This document shows positions 6,510 through 11,450 of a stretch of 11,450 bases of DNA, in pieces. The notes under the pieces were generated by a model that was given only the letters and a program-made list of their open reading frames with translations, did not search any database and was not told the origin of the DNA. The stretch lies in NCBI GenBank assembly GCA_018054005.1, contig JAGPKI010000039.1, forward strand, positions 1 to 11,450, in the 5' to 3' direction. The first letter of the stretch is position 1; each line of letters starts with the position of its first letter. The DNA comes from Caldisericia bacterium. Lineage in GTDB: Bacteria; Caldisericota; Caldisericia; UBA6126; JAGPKI01. The position numbers were made by a program, and so were the translations under genes.

Positions 6510-7862
6510 GTTAAATACCTCCATATTTATTAGATCTAATTTTTGCAAAAAAGAAACTATCATTATTGCATCTAAAACTGTAAAATTAAAATAGTCATCA
6601 TTGACAAAACTTGTCCTTATTCTCTTCATGAGAAATTTCAACACAAATGAAAAATCTACTGGTTTTCCTTTAAATATTCTGTCTGATAAATCAAGAAAAT
6701 ATGCTTTAAGGTCTGCATCCCTCTTGTTTTGATCAGATTTAGAGAAAAAATTCCAAATCGTCTTGAAAGTAAAATCTTTATTATAGAGTAAATCAACCTC
6801 TTCTTTTACGCTAAATAATTGTTTTAAATGTGACGGAAAAACATCTTCTATTAATGAAAGAATTCTTTCAGCTTTATTCATCTTCTGAATAAAAAGAAAA
6901 TTAAGTGTTAGATAATCTTCATATTCTTTTAAATAACCAAGAATTTCATTTTCTTCTCCAAGATATTTCTTTTGTACATTTTCCTTCAATTTAAAAATTT
7001 TTGAGGCATTTGTAAAAATATCAATCACTTCACTTGAGACAAATTCTCTACCAATTATAAATTTTGGAATTAATTGATAAGTTAAACCTGCAAATTTAAA
7101 TGTTAAATTAGTTTCTAAATATTCCTTTCCTTTTTCGATATTTCTTTTACATGTTTGACAAATTGGAAAGTTCTTCCACGCATTTTCTTCTTTTAATCCT
7201 CCTGAAATAAATCCAGTTTTATCAATTGTGAAAAAAGTATATATTCCATCACCAATAATTACAGGTTTTTCTTCTTTACATATTGAACAAACTCCGTTAT
7301 TAAATCCTTTAATATTTTCTTCTTCTGTAATGGTCTGTATTAGAATATTTTCAAACACTTTAATGTCACCAAGATATTTTACCGTATTATTTTCTTTGAA
7401 TTTTAAAGTAATAAATATCCCTTCCTTTTTTGGTGTTTCTTCCCTGAACTTTCTAATTTTTTCGATTATTAGATTTTCACTATTTTCTAATAAACTATAA
7501 ATATTCTCAATAAATTTTTTCTCTTCGTCGTTTAAGAGATTTTCTTTTGAAAGAATTTTTTTAAACCACCCTTTAATTTTTAATGGATAAGTTCTGTCTA
7601 TGTCGGTTAATTTAGCTGATGGAGAATAGTTAGGAGCATTGCTTGGGCCAGATCTATATAAATATTTTAGATTTTTATCTTTATCGTATTCTTCCATTTC
7701 AACATCTTCAAAATACCAATTATCAGTATTCTTAGTAAAAGTTATAGTGAATATAACTCTATACTTACCAGTTGAATTAGGATCTTCCAATAATGAATTC
7801 AGTTCATTAACATTTTCTTTTTCCATGATAATTTTACCTAATTCTCTAATAGCATCAATCAT
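6090..7862 (-). CDS. cas8b: Cascade large subunit Cas8b (Csh1/TM1802 type)
   Basis: Cas8b is the type I-B large subunit, which recognises the PAM and recruits Cas3. The 590-residue length and position upstream of csh2 fit the Csh1/TM1802 families. So does the segment YLYRSGPSNAPNYSPSAKLT (residues 68-87). A zinc-finger-like pair is present: Cys192 and Cys195 (CSIC), then Cys235 and Cys238 (CQTC). The C-terminal third (from about Met452) is helical and corresponds to the small subunit, which is probably also made separately from an internal start. The ATG at 7862 has AAGGAG six bases upstream. An in-frame stop a few codons earlier excludes a longer protein. It is the first large gene of the main operon, preceded by a long untranslated leader. 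Large subunits diverge quickly, so the subfamily name is less sure than the role. Confidence 0.92.
   Translation of the reverse strand: MIDAIRELGKIIMEKENVNELNSLLEDPNSTGKYRVIFTITFTKNTDNWYFEDVEMEEYDKDKNLKYLYRSGPSNAPNYSPSAKLTDIDRTYPLKIKGWFKKILSKENLLNDEEKKFIENIYSLLENSENLIIEKIRKFREETPKKEGIFITLKFKENNTVKYLGDIKVFENILIQTITEEENIKGFNNGVCSICKEEKPVIIGDGIYTFFTIDKTGFISGGLKEENAWKNFPICQTCKRNIEKGKEYLETNLTFKFAGLTYQLIPKFIIGREFVSSEVIDIFTNASKIFKLKENVQKKYLGEENEILGYLKEYEDYLTLNFLFIQKMNKAERILSLIEDVFPSHLKQLFSVKEEVDLLYNKDFTFKTIWNFFSKSDQNKRDADLKAYFLDLSDRIFKGKPVDFSFVLKFLMKRIRTSFVNDDYFNFTVLDAIMIVSFLQKLDLINMEVFNMEERIFSELFEKFKPTFESPLKRGLFLLGGLTQLLLNTQYSRRESTPPFLKQLKGLKMDEKDFKGLIPKIQNKLYEYDAFDKGKQKLAEEASYYLLIAGNNWKMSIDEMNFYFATGMNLINDITKIIYPEKKSSGEKQN
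6517..6522 (-). promoter_or_regulatory. Internal Shine-Dalgarno site for Cas11b
   Basis: GGAGGT on the minus strand, seven bases before an in-frame ATG (6509) inside cas8b. It is as strong as the sites in front of cas7 and cas6. In this AT-rich genome it is unlikely to have arisen by chance at exactly the domain boundary where Cas11b should begin. Confidence 0.75.
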
Positions 7863-8019
7863 TATTTGCTCCTTTCATAAAACTCATCCACCTCCAAGGA
7901 TATTAAAACCACCCAACATAAAATAATTAGCCTAAAATTAATATCTTTCTATAAGAGTCTTATCTTACCTCTCACTTTTCGTAATCTCATATGACTTCCT
8001 TATTTCAATTTATCCTCTA
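7863..8019 (-). other. Long 5' leader of the cas8b operon with mini-ORFs
   Basis: About 157 bases separate the predicted transcription start (near 8019) from the cas8b ATG. Three very short reading frames occur on the minus strand. The first (7990-7949) has 13 residues, MRLRKVRGKIRLL, strongly basic, with AGGA upstream. The second (7919-7884) has 11 residues, MLGGFNILGGG. The third (7887-7855) has 10 residues and begins in the ATGA overlap with the second one's stop, with GGAGG three bases upstream. It ends inside the cas8b start. A 13-base perfect palindrome, ATAAGACTCTTAT, lies at 7963-7951. These might be leader peptides or a regulatory site, but frames this short also arise by chance. No known riboswitch was recognised. 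Confidence 0.35.
7951..7963. promoter_or_regulatory. 13-bp palindrome in the cas8b leader
   Basis: ATAAGACTCTTAT reads as ATAAGA, a central C, then TCTTAT, giving perfect 6-base arms. It lies downstream of the predicted cas8b operon transcription start, a location suited to a repressor operator. With a one-base centre it cannot form a tight RNA hairpin, so a DNA-binding dimer is the more natural reading. No second copy was seen near cas6. Confidence 0.3.
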
Positions 8020-8025
8020 CTTAAA

Positions 8026-8031
8026 ATTATA
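8026..8031 (-). promoter_or_regulatory. Predicted -10 element of the cas8b operon promoter
   Basis: A perfect TATAAT on the minus strand, 34 bases after the WYL gene stop. At the normal 17-base distance the -35 hexamer would be CTTATT, which is poor and lies inside the shared 25-bp element. That points to an activator-dependent or tightly repressed promoter. Transcription would start near 8019 and run through cas8b to cas2, with no other promoter evident. Confidence 0.55.
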
Positions 8032-8039
8032 AATCTTTA

Positions 8040-8064
8040 GAGTGCCAAAATAAGACCCTTTTAA
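8040..8064 (-). repeat. Shared 25-bp upstream element, copy 2 (cas8b operon), candidate WYL operator
   Basis: This element begins at the base after the WYL gene stop codon. It differs from the copy at 9847-9871 at a single position in 25. On the minus strand it contains TTAAAAGGGTCT, one variable pyrimidine (T here), then ATTTTGGCACTC. Its TTGGCA (8048-8043) is followed, 11 bases on, by TATAAT. It is not palindromic and does not resemble type I-B CRISPR repeats, which end in a GAAAC-like motif. Its place in front of both cas transcription units, with the WYL gene between, suggests it binds that regulator. Confidence 0.7.
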
Positions 8065-9018
8065 TTATTCTTTATAAATTTTTGAAAGTTTTAAAACTTC
8101 ATCTTTTATTTCTTCTCTCAACGTCTTCGGCTCTATCACTTCTACTGATGCGCCATACCCAATAATCCATCTTTTTATCTCTTCTGGATTTGCTTTTATT
8201 TCAAAAAGAAGCTTACCGTCAGGCAATTCCTTAATTTCCTGTGATGAATGCCATATTCTTTCTTTTATCCAGTTTGCCTCGTAAGAATCAAATAGTAAAG
8301 TTATTTTTCGAGTATTACCTTTATAAATTTTAAAAGCTTTTCCTATATAATCTTTGAAGTCAAAATCTCTTGGTTTATAAGATTCATTCAAAATTTCTAT
8401 TTTATCAATTCTATCTAAGGCAAAATCTCTATAGTCTTTTCTCAGCTCGCAGTAACCAGCAAAATACCATATTCCTTCTGAATTGAAAATCAAATATGGC
8501 TCCACTATACGCTCTGTAAGCTCTTTTCTATGTATTGCCCAGTATTTTATTTTAAGTTTCTTTCTCTCTTTTATTGCATTAAAAATTTTACTAAAAACTT
8601 CTTTCACATCTTTTTTAGGTTTTAATGGTTTAAGTAGGACTTTTATAAAACTTTCTCCATTTATCTTCGTTTTCTTGGATAAAAGTAGCTCCAATTTCTT
8701 TTGAAGTGAAACTATATCTTTTTCAAGAGAAGTACCTTTAAATTCTTCCAGTAAATTTACCGTCATAAACAAAGATATTAATTCCCCTTCAGTCAAATTT
8801 GGGAAGGGGAAATCCCATTCCTGAGTGTAATAATAGCCTTCATCTATTTTTGAATATTTAATAGGGGCATCAAAATCATATTTAAGACAAGAGATGTAAC
8901 GCTTTATTGTTCTTTGAGACAGTTCTAATTTCTCTGATAGACTTGAAACATTTGGATGGGATCCACTGAGTATATAATTATGAATCTTATATAGTGCCCA
9001 TAGAGTTGAATTATTCAA
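8065..9018 (-). CDS. WYL-domain transcriptional regulator (CRISPR-associated)
   Basis: This 317-residue protein has the three-part plan of bacterial WYL regulators. An N-terminal winged HTH (residues 5-60, with SLSEKLELSQRTIKRYISCL as helix-turn-helix) is followed by a linker and the WYL domain (about 145-215). The WYL signature appears as GIWYFAGYCELRKDYRDFALDRI. A C-terminal WCX-type extension spans about 235-310. WYL domains are thought to sense ligands, possibly nucleic acids or nucleotides, and WYL regulators of cas operons are known in cyanobacteria and elsewhere. The start is a TTG at 9018. An in-frame stop lies just upstream, and AGGAG is 12 bases away, a long spacing that should keep expression low. 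It is 35 bases after cas6 and co-transcribed with it, directly before the cas8b operon promoter. It probably controls both units. Confidence 0.9.
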   Translation of the reverse strand: MNNSTLWALYKIHNYILSGSHPNVSSLSEKLELSQRTIKRYISCLKYDFDAPIKYSKIDEGYYYTQEWDFPFPNLTEGELISLFMTVNLLEEFKGTSLEKDIVSLQKKLELLLSKKTKINGESFIKVLLKPLKPKKDVKEVFSKIFNAIKERKKLKIKYWAIHRKELTERIVEPYLIFNSEGIWYFAGYCELRKDYRDFALDRIDKIEILNESYKPRDFDFKDYIGKAFKIYKGNTRKITLLFDSYEANWIKERIWHSSQEIKELPDGKLLFEIKANPEEIKRWIIGYGASVEVIEPKTLREEIKDEVLKLSKIYKE

Positions 9019-9053
9019 TTTTTATATGCACTCCTATAATAGATTTAAGTTTG

Positions 9054-9815
9054 TTATACTTGTTGTCCATTATATAGTTCCCACATTCCGAAGCCCTCTG
9101 GGTTTTTACCCCCCAAGCCAGCTTCATAAGTTACGGTAATTAGCTCTCTCGAGCCAGAAATCTCATATATTCCAGTCCATCCTTGTATAGTAGTATTTTT
9201 AAATTTAACAACCTGAAGATTTCTCTCCGGGGAGACTTTTATTGGCTTAACATTTAATTGCAAATTATCATAATTTAAATCTGTTTGAATTGTAGAGAAT
9301 TTTTTTATAGCATTTTTTTCTAACAGTTCCGAAAAATTTATTTCTCCCGGAGCATAATAATGGGTTTTTTTATTTCCGTTCCCATCCTCAAAAGTTGAAT
9401 ATATTGTTAATGGTGCAAGCATTCTTATTAAGATTTTTTCTTCAAAAGCAGGTAGGGTAAGCACTTCTATTCTTGAAACAAATATTTTTTGTCCAGAAAG
9501 ATTAAACTCCATACCTTTAAAGCACCCTTCACCAAGGTCGCAGACTATATCATCAATAGCTGATGAAAAATAAAATGAAATACTTCTTTTGAAGAGGAGT
9601 TCACTTTTTGAGTGCTTTATACCTTTCTCCAAAATCCTCGAGAAGGTGAAAAGCTTAAATCTCCTATTTTCGAAAACATATCCCTGGTTATGGAGTTTTG
9701 AAGCAAGGAGTGGTGAAAATGTCCTATAAATGAGAGCCTGCAATACATAGTTATAATGCATTGGAAGAATGATAGGTTCCCCATCTAAACTCTCATATGT
9801 TAGTTTAATTCTCAT
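9054..9815 (-). CDS. cas6: Pre-crRNA endoribonuclease Cas6
   Basis: Cas6 cuts the CRISPR transcript within each repeat to produce crRNAs and stays bound to the 3' handle in Cascade. The 253-residue protein has the RAMP ferredoxin folds and the C-terminal glycine-rich loop GLGGKNPEGFG (residues 233-243), diagnostic for Cas6. His42 (SKLHNQGY) is in the position of the general-acid histidine, and Tyr30 lies in the helix before it. The ATG at 9815 follows GGAGG with a 4-base spacer. The predicted promoter lies only about 20 bases upstream, so the untranslated leader would be very short (about 11 bases). It leads a small unit with the WYL regulator and is separated by that gene from the other Cascade genes. 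Confidence 0.94.
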   Translation of the reverse strand: MRIKLTYESLDGEPIILPMHYNYVLQALIYRTFSPLLASKLHNQGYVFENRRFKLFTFSRILEKGIKHSKSELLFKRSISFYFSSAIDDIVCDLGEGCFKGMEFNLSGQKIFVSRIEVLTLPAFEEKILIRMLAPLTIYSTFEDGNGNKKTHYYAPGEINFSELLEKNAIKKFSTIQTDLNYDNLQLNVKPIKVSPERNLQVVKFKNTTIQGWTGIYEISGSRELITVTYEAGLGGKNPEGFGMWELYNGQQV

Positions 9816-9832
9816 CTAACCTCCATTTTATT

Positions 9833-9838
9833 ATTGTA
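9833..9838 (-). promoter_or_regulatory. Predicted -10 element of the cas6-WYL promoter
   Basis: TACAAT on the minus strand, 11 bases after the TTGGCA of the shared 25-bp element. This is the same geometry as TATAAT in front of cas8b. The hexamer at the normal -35 distance is CTCATT, a poor match and inside the element. Transcription would begin near 9826, only about 11 bases before the cas6 ATG. Confidence 0.5.
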
Positions 9839-9846
9839 GTTTAAAG

Positions 9847-9871
9847 GAGTGCCAAAATGAGACCCTTTTAA
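9847..9871 (-). repeat. Shared 25-bp upstream element, copy 1 (cas6-WYL unit), candidate WYL operator
   Basis: It is located between the nadE stop and cas6 and matches the element at 8040-8064 at 24 of 25 bases (C at the variable position). The surrounding sequence is not similar, apart from the -10-like hexamer at the same distance. Conservation is therefore confined to what would be a protein-binding site plus core promoter. The two copies lie 1.8 kb apart in direct orientation and bracket cas6 and the WYL gene. Confidence 0.7.
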
Positions 9872-9889
9872 AGAGGTTCTATTAATAAA

Positions 9890-10717
9890 TTAAATTCCAG
9901 CCTCTTTTATATAGCGGTAATCAATACCTATTGTTCTATCAGATAATTTGCAAATAACTGGGGTTCTGAGTTTATAGAGAGCTTTTTTTGTCTTAAGAAT
10001 TACTTTTCTCACTAAATTTGCTTCAAAACCCACATTTATTATTTCTTCCTCGTTAAAACGCTTATCAATATATAAATAGAGGATTTTATCGAGATCATCA
10101 TAACTTATCCCAATTTCTTCCTCATCACTTTGTCCTTCCCATAATTCTGCAGAAGGGGGTTTTTTGATTATTTCATCAGGAACACCCACACATTTTGCTA
10201 GTTCTCTAACCTGAGTTTTATATAGGTCTCCAATTGGTTGGATACCAGCAGCGCTATCTCCAAACCACGTACTATAACCTATTAAAAGTTCGGATTTATT
10301 ACTGGTGCCTATAACAAGAGCTTTTTCTCTTGCACTCACATCAAAGAGAAGACTCATTCGAAGCCTTGCAAGGATATTTCCTCTTCTTAACTTATCATCA
10401 ATTTTTCGCTCTAAGAAAATTTTATCAGCAATTTCTTTTAAATTGTAGGTTTCAAGAGGAAGATTTAATAAAGAGGCGACACTTGAAGCATCTTTAGTGG
10501 CAATACTGCTTTCTCCATAAGGCATAAAAAGAAGCCTTATTTTCCCATCAAGTGCCTGATAAGATAGTATAGATACGATAGATGAATCTAATCCACCTGA
10601 TAAAGCTATCACTCCACCATTAAAACTATATTTATTAATTTCTTCTTTGATAAAGTTTATTATGACTTTTAAAACAAATTGAGTATCCTGTTTTAGACTA
10701 ATTTTATCCTTATCCAT
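9890..10717 (-). CDS. nadE: NAD synthetase (NadE), stand-alone synthetase domain
   Basis: NadE adenylates nicotinic acid adenine dinucleotide and amidates it to NAD, the last step of NAD synthesis, in the cytoplasm. The 275-residue protein is of the size of the single-domain enzyme. It has the ATP-pyrophosphatase loop SGGLDSS (residues 40-46), GTSNKSELLIGYSTWFGD, a DLYKTQVRELA segment, and PPSAELWEGQSDEEEIGISYDDLD, all standard NadE blocks. It lacks the N-terminal glutaminase domain of the long, glutamine-dependent form. However, the gene directly upstream encodes such a domain and overlaps it by 8 bases (ATGGATAA). The ribosome binding site is weak, consistent with coupling. It is followed by the cas6 promoter region. 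I see no clear intrinsic terminator in the 74 bases between. Confidence 0.94.
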   Translation of the reverse strand: MDKDKISLKQDTQFVLKVIINFIKEEINKYSFNGGVIALSGGLDSSIVSILSYQALDGKIRLLFMPYGESSIATKDASSVASLLNLPLETYNLKEIADKIFLERKIDDKLRRGNILARLRMSLLFDVSAREKALVIGTSNKSELLIGYSTWFGDSAAGIQPIGDLYKTQVRELAKCVGVPDEIIKKPPSAELWEGQSDEEEIGISYDDLDKILYLYIDKRFNEEEIINVGFEANLVRKVILKTKKALYKLRTPVICKLSDRTIGIDYRYIKEAGI

Positions 10718-11450
10718 CTTTTAGTAAATCTCTTTTTTCCTCGAATTGGAGAGGTAATGTATTGATCCTTCTTTCTATTTCTCTTTTGTTTAGCTCAAAA
10801 AACTTAATTTCCTCTTCCAGTAAGCACATTGAAAGAATAATTTCACCAGAAGGGCTTGCCACAGTGCTTCCACCATAAAAACAAACTCCCTCTTCAAATC
10901 CAACTCTATTAACAAATGCAAAATAAAGAGAGAAGTGCTCTGCATAAAACTTTACTGACCTTTCAATAAAGCCTTTTATTGAGGGACCACTTTCTGAAAT
11001 TGACCTTAAAGGAACAGCAGAGGGGACTATAATAAGCTTTGCCCCCTTAAATGCTAAAGCAGTTACAGCTTCAGCATGCCACATATCTCTGCAGATAAGC
11101 ATACCACAATTTAAAAACTCATTTGAAAAGACTCTAAAAGTTTCTCCTCGCTTAAAATCCTTCAAATCATCAAACATTCCATTAATTGGAGGATATACCT
11201 TCCTGTGTAAATTAATAATATTTTGATTCCTAAGATAAACTGAGGTTATATAATAATTGAAAGCTTCATCTCTCTCAGGGAAGGAGACTACTATATCAAT
11301 ATCTTTTGAAGCTGAAAATATCGGCTTTAGGATAGAAAAATCTGGTCCAATTGCAAGCTCAGAAGTAAGGTCTTTTAGATAATAACCCGTTAAAGACATT
11401 TCAGGAAAAATGATTAAATCTGCTCCATTCTCCCTCGCAAGGTTAATATA
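10710..11450 (-). CDS. Carbon-nitrogen hydrolase, probable glutaminase subunit of NAD synthetase (partial, 5' end outside window)
   Basis: The frame stays open to the window edge, giving 246 visible codons. The true start is upstream, because the first visible residues (ENGADLIIFPEMSLTGY) are an internal nitrilase block. The Met at 11399 is therefore not the start. The catalytic triad of the nitrilase superfamily is visible: the Glu of FPE (codon 11402-11400), the Lys of LHRKVYPP (residue 67 from that Met) and the Cys of LICRDMWHAEA (residue 103). The FPEMSLTGY and K-x-YPP patterns resemble the glutaminase domain of long NadE proteins. Its 8-base overlap with a single-domain nadE suggests it hydrolyses glutamine and supplies ammonia to it. 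A different amidase role cannot be excluded from sequence alone. Confidence 0.85.
   Translation of the reverse strand, partial: YINLARENGADLIIFPEMSLTGYYLKDLTSELAIGPDFSILKPIFSASKDIDIVVSFPERDEAFNYYITSVYLRNQNIINLHRKVYPPINGMFDDLKDFKRGETFRVFSNEFLNCGMLICRDMWHAEAVTALAFKGAKLIIVPSAVPLRSISESGPSIKGFIERSVKFYAEHFSLYFAFVNRVGFEEGVCFYGGSTVASPSGEIILSMCLLEEEIKFFELNKREIERRINTLPLQFEEKRDLLKDG

Noticed and set aside
7639..7926. Plus-strand open frame opposite the cas8b 5' end
   Set aside because: It lies antisense to a well-supported gene and has low-complexity serine-rich sequence, no ribosome binding site and no recognisable motif. It is a shadow frame. The same applies to plus-strand frames at 1620-1802, 2651-2872, 4338-4648, 7228-7500 and 8483-8704.
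8040..8064. The 25-bp element as a stray CRISPR repeat or a crRNA-like regulatory mini-array
   Set aside because: It lacks the GAAAC-like 3' end and stem of I-B repeats. The two copies are 1.8 kb apart, and each sits at a fixed distance from a -10 hexamer, which fits a promoter element better.
9833..9855. Sigma-54 promoter suggested by TTGGCAC
   Set aside because: The required GC doublet 12 bases after the GG is absent in both copies, whereas a sigma-70-like -10 is present.
8040..9871. cas6-WYL segment as a mobile cassette flanked by target-site repeats
   Set aside because: There is no transposase or terminal inverted repeat, and the repeat plus its -10 spacing is explained by shared promoter control. 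Base composition matches the neighbours.
9861..9879. Intrinsic terminator for nadE using CCTCTTT and AAAAGGG
   Set aside because: Pairing is imperfect with almost no loop, there is no T run, and the second arm is part of the shared promoter element.

Overview
The window is AT-rich (roughly 30% GC by eye) and clearly bacterial: genes are tightly packed with GGAGG-type ribosome binding sites. All recognisable genes lie on the minus strand, so the reading order runs from high to low coordinates. The composition, the lysine/glutamate-rich proteins and the Csh-type cas genes suit a low-GC, possibly thermophilic anaerobe. I cannot name a genus from the sequence alone.

Region 1 (11450 to 9890) holds two overlapping NAD-synthesis genes. 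A nitrilase-family glutaminase-like subunit, cut by the window edge, overlaps by 8 nt a stand-alone NAD synthetase (NadE). Together they look like a glutamine-dependent NAD synthetase split into two polypeptides.

Region 2 (9889 to 8020) is a small transcription unit encoding the pre-crRNA endonuclease Cas6 and a WYL-domain transcription regulator. A near-identical 25-bp element (8040-8064 and 9847-9871) lies in front of each cas transcription unit. In both places it is followed, at exactly the same distance, by a -10-like hexamer. This makes it a strong candidate operator for the WYL protein, giving autoregulation of cas6-WYL and control of the main operon.

Region 3 (8019 to 171) is a complete type I-B CRISPR-Cas operon in the order cas8b, cas7 (csh2), cas5, cas3, cas4, cas1, a small acidic unnamed ORF, cas2. 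The cas8b gene has a textbook ribosome binding site inside it, preceding Met452. That predicts separate translation of the 139-residue small subunit Cas11b. Cas8b, Cas11b, Cas7, Cas5 and Cas6 would form the Cascade complex, Cas3 degrades targets, and Cas4-Cas1-Cas2 acquire spacers. All catalytic motifs I checked are intact, so the system looks functional.

Region 4 (170 to 1) is non-coding, AT-rich and carries two dyads. It is best read as the CRISPR leader, with the array expected just beyond position 1. No CRISPR repeat is visible inside the window.

The least explained items are the 49-54 residue acidic ORF wedged between cas1 and cas2, the duplicated promoter/operator element, the roughly 157-nt leader of the cas8b operon with mini-ORFs and a palindrome, and the conserved-looking dyad just after cas2.
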